Shown here: one piece after another, positions 9,610 through 21,754 of the stretch | Position numbering within the stretch: the first letter of the stretch is position 1 | Layout: each line of letters begins with the position of its first letter | Assembly: GCA_965112735.1 (NCBI GenBank) | Contig: OZ218951.1 | Coordinates: 4,464,001-4,528,000 of the forward strand | Reading direction: 5' to 3' | Source: Phaeosaccion multiseriatum | Taxonomy: Eukaryota > Ochrophyta, other classes | Length of the DNA: 64,000 nt | Notes under the pieces: model-generated | What the model was told of the DNA's origin: nothing | The model's database searches: none | What the model saw: the letters and a program-made list of their open reading frames with translations, nothing else | Translations under genes and position numbers: made by a program

Positions 9610-10114
9610 GGCCCCGTGCACTCCTAGCGGCCTAGGCCTATTTCCTATTTTGGAAAATTGCCCGGCCTAGCGAGGGCCGTAGGCCCTCGGCCTATTTATA
9701 GGCCGCCTAGGCGGCGGCCTAGGCGGGGGCCGGAGGCCCGCGGCCTAGGGCAGACGCCAACTAGGCGCAGGTCCAGGGCGGGAATATGCTCATATGCCCC
9801 TGGGCTGGCCCGGAACCCGCCCAAGTGTCGTCAGTTTTAAGCAAATGTATTGCATGAGATAAGTGAGGAGTAGACGTGTTGTCTCTTTCCGCCTCGCTGG
9901 CCCTACGAGGAGTGCAGGCCTACAGGTGTGCTGCTACCCACTGGCTGGGCGGCACCACGCACGCGCCCACTGTCACTGGGAGGCTGCCTAGAGGCGGGCT
10001 ATAGGCCGCCTAGGGCTGAAAAGTGAGCGGCCTAGAGCGGCCGGAGGCCGCCGGCCTAGGCCTATTTCGGCCGAAGGCCGAGCGGCCTAGCGGCCGCTAG
10101 GCGTGCACGGGGCC
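9610..10114. mobile_element. GGCCTAG-rich inverted-repeat element (MITE-like, about 505 bp)
   Basis: The left end reads GGCCCCGTGCACTCCTAGCGG and the right end is its near-complement (GGCCGCTAGGCGTGCACGGGGCC). The outer 100-150 bp on each side is packed with GGCCTAGG/CCTAGGCC palindromes and interleaved inverted repeats; the middle is plain sequence. No coding capacity. A target-site duplication is not evident. The hAT-like flavour of the ends is a guess. It ends about 107 bp upstream of the start codon of the kinase gene. Confidence 0.6.
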
Positions 10115-10221
10115 GGCGCTTGGGGGAAAGGAAAAGCCAGCACGGGATCCGAAGGCGCCAGTTTAAATTTCAATTCATGAGTTTGGAGCGGTTGCCACTG
10201 GATTTTTTTTATAAGGCAGAT

Positions 10222-10661
10222 ATGCAGCGGAGTGAGGGGCTGCAGCTCGTCATCGCGGGTGCCCCTGCCTCAGGTGGGTTCACCCAGCACTTCGTGCGAA
10301 AGAAAGCTCCGCTGGTTGATGTGTGTCACCTCAACGACCCCTTTCCCGCGTCCCCCCACCCCCCCCTCGCTGCTCTCTGTTCTCTGTAATGTAGGGAAGG
10401 GTACTCAATGCGAGATGATTGCGCAGCAGTACGACCTCGTTCATCTCAGGTACGACTAAGTGTAAGCATAGTGAACAAGAAGCAGCGGCTGTATCCCTTT
10501 TTCTCTTTTCCCCTCTCTTTCTCCCCTCCCTTGCTCTTCTCTCCTCTCCAGCACGGGCGACATGCTTCGAGCTGCCGTGGAGGCGGGAACGTAAGTTGCT
10601 GTTGATGGGGTTGAGTTTACAGCTGATATCAGCTTTGAGCCTTGAATCAACCCTTACTACT

Positions 10662-10705
<44 letters not shown>

Positions 10706-13700
10706 CGCCCCCCTCCCCTCTCTTGTCTCTTTCTGCAGGGAGGTTGGTCTGCTGGCGAAGGAGTACATGGACAAAGGCGCACTCGTGCCCGATCAAGTCG
10801 TCATAGGTCAGGCACTGGCCTACTAAGAGGGGGGAGGGAGGAGAGCAAGAGTGGAGGGAGGGAGGGAGGAGTGAAGGTGGTGGGGGAGCTGGGTGAGGCA
10901 AAAGCGGTATCTAGACATCGTAACACAGAAATCTCATTTCCATCGCGATGTCGCGTGTTTGGTTTTCAACCCTTCGCTAAACTCCTCTGCCTGTCTCTTC
11001 TGCTGCTCTCCCTCCCTCCCTCCCTCCCTCCCTCCCTCCCTCCCTCCCTCCCTCCCTCCCTCCCTCCCTCCCTCCCTCCCTCCCTCCCTCCTTCCTTCCC
11101 TGGCTGGCTGTCACGGGCTGTCTTGTCGCATAGGTGCGGTGAAGGAGCGTCTGTCCCTGCAGGACTGCCTGTCCAAGGGGTGGTTACTGGACGGCTTTCC
11201 GCGCACACGAGCCCAGGTAGGTAGGGTGGTAGGACAAAGGGACGACGGTAGAGACATTCGTCAAGATCACAATGCCGATATCGTAGCCAAACCCGACAAC
11301 CCAACCTATTCAGTCACCAAGGACTCCAACCAAAAAAACGATTGCCCAACTCACAAACTTACGCACTCGATTACTCACCCACTCACTCACTCACTCACTC
11401 ACTCACTCACTCACTCACTCACTCACTCACTCACTCACTCACTCACCCAATACTCACTCACTCACTCACTCACTCACTCACCCACTCACTCACTCACTCA
11501 CTCACTGACTGACTGACTGACTGACTGACTGACTGACTGACTGACTGACTGACTGACTGACTGACTGACTGACTGACTCACCCACCGCACCCACCCACTC
11601 ACTCACTCACTCACTCACCAACAGGCTGATGCGCTGCGGCAAGCGGGGGTGAGCGTGGACCGCTTTGTGTTTCTGGACGTGCCCGACGAGCTCATTGTGG
11701 AGCGTGTGGTGGGGCGGCGCATGGACCCCAAGACCTCCAAGATCTACCACCTCACCTTCAACCCGCCGCCGGACGAAGAGGTGGCAAGGAGGTAGGGCTG
11801 GGGTTGAGTGGGGGTATTGATGAAGAGAGCAGAGAGCAGAGAGTAGGAGAGGAGAGAAGAGAAGGGGTAAAGAGCAAGAGAGCGAGCGACAGACAGAGAC
11901 ACTAAGCCATGTTTCCCATATCGAGGGCGGCAACAAAGTTGGTTTGATTTGCGCATGGATTCTTGTGTTGGCACCATCCATCTGTGCCTTGCTTCTGTTT
12001 TATCAGAGTACTTCCCATAGGTAGCTGACTGACGCTGCTGAGCTTTGCTCTTGTTTCGCCCTTGCTTGGGCCGTGCGTGCGCGGTGCGTGCGTGCGTCCA
12101 GACTGGTGCAGAGAGCCGACGACACGGAGGAGAATGTCAAGCCGCGCCTTCGAAACTTCCACAGCAACCTCAGCCCCATCCTGGACGTCTTCAAGCAGGT
12201 ACGTTCCTTCGTTGACTTAGTGTGGAGCGGCAGCTACCTTTCTCCGCCTCCTGCTCCTTCTCCTCCTCCTCCCTATCTACTGTTTGAAATGCTGGCTGCG
12301 ACTGTTTTGTGCCTACCTGTGCGCCTCCTCCTCTTCTCACCAGGAGCTCGTGCGTGTGGAGGGCTCAGGCAACAAGCACGCCATCTTCAAGGCCATCACC
12401 GCCGCGCTGGACTGCATCAAGCCCAACAGGTAGGCAGGTTGGTGCTCCACCATGCCCCTTCCTCCTCCCCTATGCTTAATTGAAGAACGGCATACGTACT
12501 TGCACTCACTGACTTGTGCTCGAGGAGGTCTGATGAAGATGATGCACTGACTACTCTCTAACTGGAGTCTCTAAATGCATGGTACTAGGGCATTGAGTGG
12601 AGCGACTCGTCCAATGCAGCGCAGCGAGGGGCTGCAGCTCGTCATCGCGGGCGCCCCTGCCTCAGGTGGGTGGCAGTGGAGGGGCACTAGGCGGTGGGAT
12701 GGCAGTAGATGGGCACTAGTAGGTGGGATGGCAGTGGACGCGCACTACGGGGGGCAAGCAAGCGCCAAAGCAAGCTCTGACTTGAGCGACTGCCTCTCGA
12801 TTTCCCCTTCCCTCTTCCCTCTTCCGTCCTCCCTCGACCTACACTCGCTGGCTGCTCGATGTTCTCTATAACGCAGGGAAGGGCACTCAATGCGAGATGA
12901 TGGCGGTGCACTACGGCCTCGTTCATCTCAGGTGTGACTGAGCGTATTCAAACTAAAGTATCACCAACAAATAGCTCATCCCTCGCTTCTCTCTCCCCTC
13001 TCCTTGCTTCTATCCTCTTTCGTTATTCTCTCCTCTCCAGCACGGGCGACATGCTTCGAGCTGCCGTGGAGGCGGGAACGTAAGTTGCTTTCGATGAGGT
13101 TAAATCTACAACTGAGATCACCTGACTATCTTCCCTCTCTCCTCTCTCTCTCTTCTCTCTGTGTCTTGTCTCTCTCTCCTCTCTCTCTTTCTTCTCTCTC
13201 TCTCCTCTCTCTCTCCTCTCTCCTCTCTCTCTCTTCTCTCTCTGTCTTCTCTCTCTCTCTCTCTCCCTCTCTCCCTCTCCCCGCCCCCCTCCCCTCTCTT
13301 CTCTCTTTCTGCAGGGAGGTTGGTCTGCTGGCGAAGGAGTACATGGACAAAGGCGCACTCGTGCCCGATCAAGTCGTCATAGGTCAGGCATTGGCCGCCC
13401 AAGAGGGGGGGGGGAGGAGAGCAAGCGTGGAGGGAGGGAGGGACCCCTCGCTGATCGCTGCTGGTACTTAGCTGTTCTTCTCCCCCTTTCGCCTCTGCCC
13501 GTCTTTTTGCCCTCCCTCTCTCCTTCCTTCCTTCCCCCCCTCCTTCCTTCCTTCCCTGGCTGGCTGTCACGGGCTGTCTTGTCGGACAGGTGCGGTGAAG
13601 GAGCGTCTGTCCCTGCAGGACTGCCTATCCAAGGGGTGGTTACTGGACGGCTTTCCGCGCACACGAGCCCAGGTAGGTAGGGTGGTAGGACGAAGGAACG

Positions 13701-16700
13701 ACGGCACCTTGACGACGGTTGCAGTCGTGCAGACACAGAGACGGCAGTCAAGATCCCAGTGCCGATGAGGTCGGCTTCTCACTCACTCACTCACTCACTC
13801 ACTCACTCACTCACTCACTCACTCACTCACTCACTCACTCACTCACTCACTCACTCACTCACTCACTCACTCACTCACTCACTCACTCACTCACTCACTC
13901 ACTCACTCACTCACTCACTCACTCACTCACTCACTCACTCACTCACTCACTCACTCACTCACTCACTCACTCACTCACTCACTCGCTCACTCACTCACTC
14001 ACTCACTCACTCACTCACTCACTCACTCACTCACTCACTCACTCACTCACTCACTCACTCACTCACTCACTCACTCACTCACTCACTCACCCACTCACTC
14101 ACTCACTGACTGACTGACTGACTGACTGACTGACTGACTGACTCACCCACCCACCCACTCACTCACTCACTCACTCACCAACAGGCTGATGCGCTGCGGC
14201 AAGCGGGGGTGAGCGTGGACCGCTTTGTATTTCTGGACGTGCCGGACGAGCTCATTGTGGAGCGTGTGGTGGGGCGGCGCATGGACCCCAAGACCTCCAA
14301 GATCTACCACCTCACCTTCAACCCGCCGCCGGACGAAGAGGTGGCAAGGAGGTACGGCTGGGGTTGAGTGGGGGTATTGATGAAGAGAGCAGAGAGCAGA
14401 GAGTAGGAGAGGAGAGAAGGGGTAACGAGCAAGGGAGCGAGCGACAGACAGAGACACTAAGCCATGTTTCCCATATCGAGGGCGGCAACAAAGTTGGTTT
14501 GATTTGCGCATGGGTTCTTGTGTTGGCACCATCCATCTGTGTGCCTTGCTTCTGCTTTATCAGAGTACTTCCCCTAGATCGATGCTGCTGAGCTTTGCTC
14601 TTGTTTCGCCCTTGCTTCGGCCGTGCGTGCGCGGTGCGTGCATGCGTCCAGACTGGTGCAGAGAGCCGACGACACGGAGGAGAATGTCAAGCCGCGCCTT
14701 CGAAACTTCCACAGCAACCTCAGCCCCATCCTCGACGTCTTCAAGCAGGTGCGTTCCTTCGTTGACTTAGTGTGGAGCGGCAGCTACCTTTCTCCGCCTC
14801 CTGCTCCTTCTCCTCCTCCTCCCTATCTACTGTTTGAACTGCTGGCTGCGACTGTTTTGTGCCTACCTGTGCCCCTCCTCCTCTTCTCACCAGGAGCTCG
14901 TGCGTGTGGAGGGCTCAGGCAACAAGCACGCCATCTTCAAGGCCATCACCGCCGCGCTGGACTGCATCAAGCCCAACAGGTAGGCAGGTTGGTGCTCCAC
15001 CAAGCCCAACCGGTAGGGAGGCAGGTGCTCCTTCCTCCTCCCCTATGTTCACTTGAAGAACGGCATACGTACTTGCACTCACTGACTTGTGGTGAGGAGG
15101 TCTGATGAAGATGATGCACTTACTTGCCGAAGCACGTGTGTGACACAAAACCGAACATCCAACAGGTGCAGTGTGGTGTTTGTGCTCGGGGGGCCGGGGA
15201 GCGGCAAGGGAACGGTATGCCAAAAGATTGTGGTACGTAAGCCTACGTAAGCATACGAAAGCGTACTTCGTGTGATGTGGTGTGATGGGGTGAAGTATGT
15301 GTGTGATGGTGCGTGTGCTAGCAAGGGAGAGTTTTTTTTTTTTTTGCTTATAGGAATCAACCGACGGACAGTAGCAGAAGAGTGTTCTGAAACTTGGGTA
15401 TCACTGGTTGGGGTGTACCAGGATGGGTCACAGGCACACACGCACACACACTCAACTCACGCACTCCTTCACTCACTTCCCCACTCCCTCCCTCCCTCCC
15501 TCCCTCTCTCTCTCTCTCACTCACTCACTCGCTTCGTGAAGGAGGAGTTCGGTTACATACACCTTTCGGCAGGAGAGCTGCTGAGAGAGGAGCAGGCGAG
15601 GGGCGGAGAGCAGGCAGACATGATCAGCACCTTCATAAAGGAGGGAAAGGTGAGGGTGAGAGCAGGAAGGGAGGGTGTGCGCAGGATGGGCGTATACTTA
15701 ACAGTCTAAGCGCTCTCTGCTGCTGCGTTGAGGCGAGAGAGAGAGAGAGAGAAAGAGAGAAAGAGAGAGAGAGTGTGACAGCACACAGAAGAGCGAAGGA
15801 GAGCCAGCGCCAGCACTGCTCCATACCAGAAGGGTAAGCATCCTCCAACTCCCTCTCCCCCCCCCTCTCTCTCCAACCCCCCACCCCCCCCGCTTCAGAT
15901 CGTCCCGGTTGCGGTGACGTTGGGTTTGATCAAGGCAGCAATGGATCGGTGCGGCAGTGGGGGGCGCTTCCTCATCGACGGCTTTCCGAGGTCTTTGGAT
16001 AACTTGCAAGGCTGGTTCGAGGTACGGTCTGCGTGTGTGTGTGCGTGCGTGTATGTGGTCGTAGTCGTCTTGTGTGCACCCTAGCTGTCCACTCGCCCAC
16101 CCCCTCACCCACACGCCCGCCCACCCACCCACCCATCCACCCACCCACCCACCCACCCACCCATCCACTCACCCATCCACCCATCCACCCGCCCACCCGC
16201 CCGCCCACCCATGCACCCACCCACTCACCACTCATCTGCCCACCCACTACTCGCTCACTCACCCATCCACTCACCCACCCACTCACCCATCCACTCCCAT
16301 CCACCCACTCACCCACCCACTCACCCACCCACTCACCCACCCATCCATCCACACACCCACCCACCCATCCACTCACCCATCCACCCATCCACCCACTCAC
16401 CCACCCACTCACCCACCCACTCACCCACCCACTCACCCACTCACCCACCCATCCATCCACTCACCCACCCACCCACTCACCCACCCACCCATCCACACAC
16501 CCACCCACCCATTCACTCACCCATCCACCCATCCACCCACTCACCCACCCACTCACCCACCCACCCACTCACTCACCCACCCCACCCAACCACCTACCCT
16601 ACCCTACCTACTCTACCCTACCTACCCTACGCAACAAGGTCATGGGGGAGAGCGTGGAGGTGTCAATGGCACTGTACCTTGACTGCCCCGAAGACACAAT

Positions 16701-19700
16701 GCTGACTCGGCTGCTGCATAGGGGTAAGAACAGTGGGAGGGCCGACGACAACGAGCACACCATCAGGTCAGTCAGAGTAGCAGAGGAGTTGGTGATGCAG
16801 TAGAGCAGTCCTGTGAGTACAAGAGTGTAGAGTGAGTAGAACAGTAGAGAGAGTAGAGTGCCCCTTCTCGTACCTGCCTTCGCCTTCCGCACCCACACCC
16901 TCACCCACCACACCACTGCTTTATGCATCCTCGCCTCCTGCACCAACACACCACCACTGGCATATGGCATGACTATGGCTGCCACCTGGCCGCAGGAAGC
17001 GCTTCACCACCTTCCGAAGCACTACCATGCCTGTGGTGGAGGCCCTTGCCCGCCTGGGGAAGGTCCGCTCGGTTTCCGCTGCCTCATCTTCCCCTAAGGT
17101 CGTCATGGCTGGAGTCAGGCGCCTCTTCCGCGGCCTTGCTCTCCTCCCGCCTTCAGAGCGCACCCTTTGTCTCATTACTACACCAACAGCAGCAGCGGGG
17201 GCGGGGGCGAGGGCGGGGGTAGAGGAGGGAGAGGAGGAGGGGGAGGAGGAGAAGGAGGTGCTAGCAGCACTGGGGCAGCGGGGGTTTGCGGTGCTTGGGT
17301 CGATGAAGAGGAGACTCTCCAACGACGAGGCGCAAGCACTTTACGCAGAGTATCGCGGCAGGTATGTATACATGTATAGCTGGGGTGTGTGTGTGTGTGA
17401 ATGCGCGTATTTGCGCATTATATATGGCTGCATCGAGTCAGTCCTTCATACCACCAACCGACCCGATCAACGCTCCTTCCGAGCGCCTCTCCTTGCGTGT
17501 CCCCCCTGACTGATTGAGTGACTGACTGACTGACGGACTGACTGACAGACTGACTGACTGGCTGACTGACTGACTGACTGACTGACTGACTGACTGACTG
17601 ACTGACTGACTGACTGACTGACTGACTGACTGACTGACTGACTGACTGACTGACTGACTGACTGACTGACTGACTGACTGACTGACTGACTGACTGACTG
17701 ACTGACTGACTGACTGACTGACTGACTGACTGACTGACTGACTGACTGACTGACTGACTGACTGACTGACTGACTGACTGACTGACTGACTGATTGACTG
17801 ACTGACTGACTGGCTGACTGACTGACTGATTCACTGCCTGACTGGCTGGCTGACTGTCTTCGTCACTTTAGGCTGTGTCTTCCCTCTTTTATCGGACTCC
17901 GTTTGGCTCTATACCCCGCGCCCCTCCGTCCACCCCGTATCCCATCCCACGGTCTGCTCCATCCTTCTTATCCTCCGTGCTGCTCCATCCTTGTCCTCAA
18001 ATACACGCCCACACACACACATACACACACGTACACGTACACGTACACAAACAACACACAAGGCCCTGCTTCGCGACTCTGGTGGAGCGAGCGTCGCATG
18101 GTCCTGTGCGGGCAGTGTGCTTGGAGAAGGCAGGGGCCATCGCCAGTCTCAGGGCCCTCGCGACAGGCGAAGAAGAAGAAGAAGAAGGAGGAGGAGGAGG
18201 AGGAGGAGGAGGAGGAGGAGCGCACCCGCAGCAGCAGGGAGAAGGAGAGAGCTTACCGCCCTTGAGCCCGAAGCTGAGGGCCCTTATGCAGTGCTCACAA
18301 GACACTTGTGCGGCACTCAGAGAGCTCTCCTTCTTCTTCTCCCAGCGACGGTGAGTTAAAGCAGGGCAGTTGTGAGAGGTGGAGCCGAACGTTTCGACGG
18401 ATACATTGTATATGTCTGTTAGTGAGAAGGAGATGTTTTGTGTATTTCGAGAGAACCGTGGAGTGCCTTCCTTCTTTTGACATCGGTGGTTGGCACTCCA
18501 TGGATAGCTCCGCCTCCTCCATCTGAACACCTCGAGACAGCGTGACACCGAGTACGCTTCTCCACACGGCCTGACATCGAGTGCGATACCAGTCTCTCTA
18601 TGTTGAAAGTCGAGAGAGCCATGCAGTGCCTTCCTTCCTTCATAGCTACCCGATCGATGGCACTTCATGGACAGCTTGACTTTCAACAGGACTCGACGGG
18701 CATACTCCCTTGGCATGTGTCTTGGAGCCACCTCTCGCCTCATGTTTCCACACAGACAACAACGGAACCACGCTCGCTCGCTCGCCCCTAATGCTTGCCC
18801 TCCTGCACCCCTCCTCCTCCCTTCTGACAGAAGCCTCAAGGAGGAGAGCACGTTGGCCATCATTGAGCCTGATACGGCGGCGCTGCACTCCGGTTAGGCC
18901 TCGAGGCGGGCGGGGGGGGGGGGGGGGGGGCGAGGAGTGAGGAGTGAGGCAGAAGGGGCAAGAGAGAGAGGGAGTGGGGTAGAGAGCGCCCTCGCAGAGC
19001 AGAGGGCAAAGCATTTCAGGAGAGTGAGACTCATGTTCGTCCTTTCCTTCCCCTCCCTGGCTGTGTCCTTCCCCTCCCTGGCTGTGTCCTTCCCCTCCCT
19101 GGCTGTGCAATCACCATACACTAGAGGCCATTTTGGACATCCTCGCATCGAGGGGCTTTCAAGTGGTGCAGCGGTTACAGAAAACGATGCCCTTGTCACA
19201 AGCGAAGGAGTTTTTCGCCCCCTCCTGCGACAGCGACAACGACAGTACCCCGACAGTGACCGCTTTCGAGTCTCTATGCAGCGGACCTTGCGAGGTCAGT
19301 GAGTCAGTAAGAGGGGGATGGATGGTGAGGAAGGAAGGAAGCAAGCAAGCAAGGGGAGGGGGGGACACAGGCCTGCATTGATTGGAAACGAAGCAAACAC
19401 CTTCATTGCTGCGTCTTTGTTCCCGAGGGCGAGCGAGTGGCGGGTATAGATCCAACGCATCCAGCCTTTCTTCCCCTTCCCTTCTCTTTGGTACAAACCT
19501 ACCCTTCTCCCTTTCTCCACCTCTCTCCCTCTAGCCTTTCTTACCTTCCCCTCTTCTATTTCTCTTCCTCTCGGCTTGCTTACTTTATCCTCCTCTCTTT
19601 CTATACCTCTCTACCTGGAGCCTTACCCTCTTCTCTTTCACTATCTCCTCGGCTTGCTTGCTGTACCCTGTTCACTTTCTCTACCTCTCTGCCTCTACCT

Positions 19701-20153
19701 CTCCTCTCCTCTCCATCCCTGTGATACAGATTGTACAGTTACAGCGAGAGGGAGCCGTCAACTCTCTCCTCAGCCTCTTAGGGAGCCGTGAGAAGAATGA
19801 CTCCCTGCGAGGCCTCTATAGCCCTGGCACTGAAACTGGTACTGCAACTGGCACTGCAGCTGGCACAGGCGAGCGCCACCCCCCTTTGTGGGTAAGCAGC
19901 GGACCTGTCGCCGCAACTCGGGAGTGTATGTTCTGGTTTCCGACCCTACCTCAACGCACACGCGCACACACACAAGCAGCAGGCAGCGACGGCGGCACTG
20001 GCGGTGGTGGGCGAGGGGCGGGGGGGGCAGGGCAAGACGACACGGCTGAGGAAGAGCAGGTATGGAATCTTGATTGTTTGCTATACACAGTTGGATAAGT
20101 CGAGGAGTTTGGGTGATCATCTTCTGCGGCTGACGACTTACTACCATGACATG

Positions 20154-20197
<44 letters not shown>

Positions 20198-20476
20198 GTG
20201 CGTGTGTGCGCGTGCGCGCGTGTGTATTGTGTTTTGTATGTGCATGTATGTATGTGTGTGTACATGCGTGCGGCCCGCTCATGGTAACCAACCCCATCGC
20301 CATGCGCGCAGCAGATGCTTCGCTACCTCCGCGACAACGTGGACAACGTCCTGGCGCCTCTTCTGCAGCGCATCCTGGCCAAGCGGCCGGCAGATGTCCG
20401 GGCCTTCATCCAACAAGATCTCCTGCTCGGGTCTGGGGGGAGGAGTAGCGAGGAGGACACCAAGGCGTCCGGATGA
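10222..20476 (+). CDS. Multi-kinase fusion: adenylate kinase x2, UMP/CMP kinase, two NDK-like domains, Dpy-30-like tail
   Basis: Predicted 1029 aa from 26 exons in consistent phase: AK-1 in eight exons (10222-10273 to 12344-12429), AK-2 in eight (12625-12665 to 14894-14979), then 15166-15232, 15542-15649, 15899-16021, 16639-16766, 16996-17361, 18063-18350, 18831-18892, 19125-19294, 19730-20059 and 20312-20476. AK-1 and AK-2 each have G-A-P-A-S-G-K-G-T-Q-C-E, S-T-G-D-M-L, D-G-F-P-R-T and a long LID ([14 protein letters not shown]). Domain 3 is UMP/CMP-kinase-like: [42 protein letters not shown]. The two NDK folds lack the catalytic Lys and His. The tail (M-L-R-Y-L-R-D-N-V...R-P-A-D-V) resembles Dpy-30/RIIa docking motifs of axonemal proteins. 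Alternative: AK-1 ends at the in-frame TAG 12431-12433 as a separate gene. Confidence 0.82.
11381..11620 (+). repeat. (CACT)n then (GACT)n microsatellites in AK-1 intron 5
   Basis: CACT repeats (about 11381-11505), GACT repeats (about 11506-11578), then CACT again directly before the 3' splice site at 11624. Confidence 0.95.
13778..14180 (+). repeat. (CACT)n array in AK-2 intron 5
   Basis: About 330 bp of nearly pure CACT repeats followed by GACT and CACCCA repeats, the expanded counterpart of the array in AK-1. Confidence 0.95.
16082..16630 (+). repeat. CCCA/CACT-type satellite-like intron of the kinase gene
   Basis: The intron between the exons ending 16021 and starting 16639 is almost entirely CCCACCCA, CACTCACC and CATCCACC variants, including an imperfect higher-order repeat of about 70-80 bp. 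It ends with CTACCCTACC just before the acceptor. Confidence 0.9.
17512..17850 (+). repeat. (GACT)n array in a kinase-gene intron
   Basis: Roughly 330 bp of GACT repeats with rare single-base variants, inside the intron 17362-18062. Confidence 0.95.
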
Positions 20477-21038
20477 TAATAATGAGGATAGAGACAAAGG
20501 ACGACGACGACAACAACGACAAGGACGAGTGCTCGGCGGGACTGCTGACTTGTGACCCTTGACCTCTACCTAATTCAAAATGAGATGCGTGTCAAGAGCG
20601 TGCGATTGGGCTCGAAGGGCGAATAGCGCAGCTATCGGCGATGGCTCAATAGCACGTCAGGGTTCAAGTGTGCTAGTTATTAATCACCCGACTCGTACGA
20701 GGGGTGCAGGTGCACCTATGTGGTGGGATTGACCCTCGCGTGCGGGGGGATAGTTTTGTGCTAGGCGCGCAATACTACAGACCTGGTGCAAGAAGGTATT
20801 TTTTTGGTTCGAGACTGGCGACGGTTTGAGGGAGATGGTAAAAGAGTGGGGAAGAGAGAAGGAAGAACGTTTCCCTCGGACTGGGGAAGACGTCCTTGGA
20901 TCCGCTTCCCATAGCTTATATTCTCCGCCCTCTTCTATTTTCTACATTTGTTACAAGGGGAGGAGGAACACCCATGACGCGTTCCTCTTCTCCTCTTCGT
21001 CATGAGCGTCAGAATCAAGTCACTTCCCACCATCGCTG
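20477..21038. other. Convergent intergenic region
   Basis: Lies between the kinase stop (20476) and the minus-strand stop at 21039. No protein-coding frame recognised. 20600-20808 is compositionally balanced, contains TAGCGCAGC and GGTTCAAGT (weak A/B-box resemblance) and ends in a T7 run; see findings. Confidence 0.5.
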
Positions 21039-21672
21039 TCACCAATCAGAAGAGTTGCTGCTGAGTGAGTCAATGATGCCGACCACGTGCCGAATACTGT
21101 CCTCCATGAGCTGCAGCCTCAGGAAAGATGGGGTTGCAACACCTCCTCCACCATCCGCCTGCACCTCCGCCTCCCGCCGCCCTTCTCCCTGTTGTTGGTG
21201 CTGATGACGCCCATCACCCGGCCTTTGTGCTCCCTGTTGTGCCATTTGTGCTCCTCCGTCTCCGTCTCCCTCTCCCTTGGCCTCGTCAGGAGGTCGCCGT
21301 GGCACCAACTGGTCAGGATTGTGCCCGGCCTGGCTTGTAGTCGTTGAGAGCAGTTTCAGCAGTACGTCCCTGTCCATCTGCAGCAAGCCCCTCCCCGGGG
21401 GGCTGCGGGGTCTGCCCGCACCACTACTCTGCAGGGGGTGGTGGCCGCTCAGCATTCCCAACAGGCCTCCCCTCCCGTCGCCTTGCGTAGCATCTCGGTC
21501 GCCGCTTCTCGTCTCTTGTGCGACTCCCACCACCACCTCTTCCACGTCCACTGCCACCGCGCCGGACTTCGCTGTGACTGTTGTCACCCCGCCCTCGCCC
21601 TCCTCTCCCCGCCCCGCCGTATCACCAACTGTTGTACCACCACCACTACTATTACTACTACTTCTCCTTCTG

Positions 21673-21754
<82 letters not shown>

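Larger units (their letters stand above)
10222..15117 (+). repeat. Tandem duplication of an eight-exon adenylate kinase unit
   Basis: Unit 1 (10222 to about 12545) and unit 2 (12614 to about 15117) match exon by exon with only scattered substitutions, and introns 6-8 are almost identical. They differ mainly in microsatellite length (CCCT, CACT and GACT runs). Homology starts at ATGCAGCG and ends about 115 bp after exon 8, so the duplication is recent or homogenised by gene conversion. Confidence 0.88.

Noticed and set aside
13119-13350. Ser/Leu-rich or Arg/Glu-rich frames in the CTCT-rich intron of AK-2
   Set aside because: The interval is bounded by GTAAGT and TTCTGCAG and its exact counterpart in AK-1 has a different length; it is an intron.
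20610-20685. tRNA gene
   Set aside because: The T-loop-like GGTTCAAGT is not flanked by a pairing T-stem and no acceptor stem or anticodon arm can be drawn.
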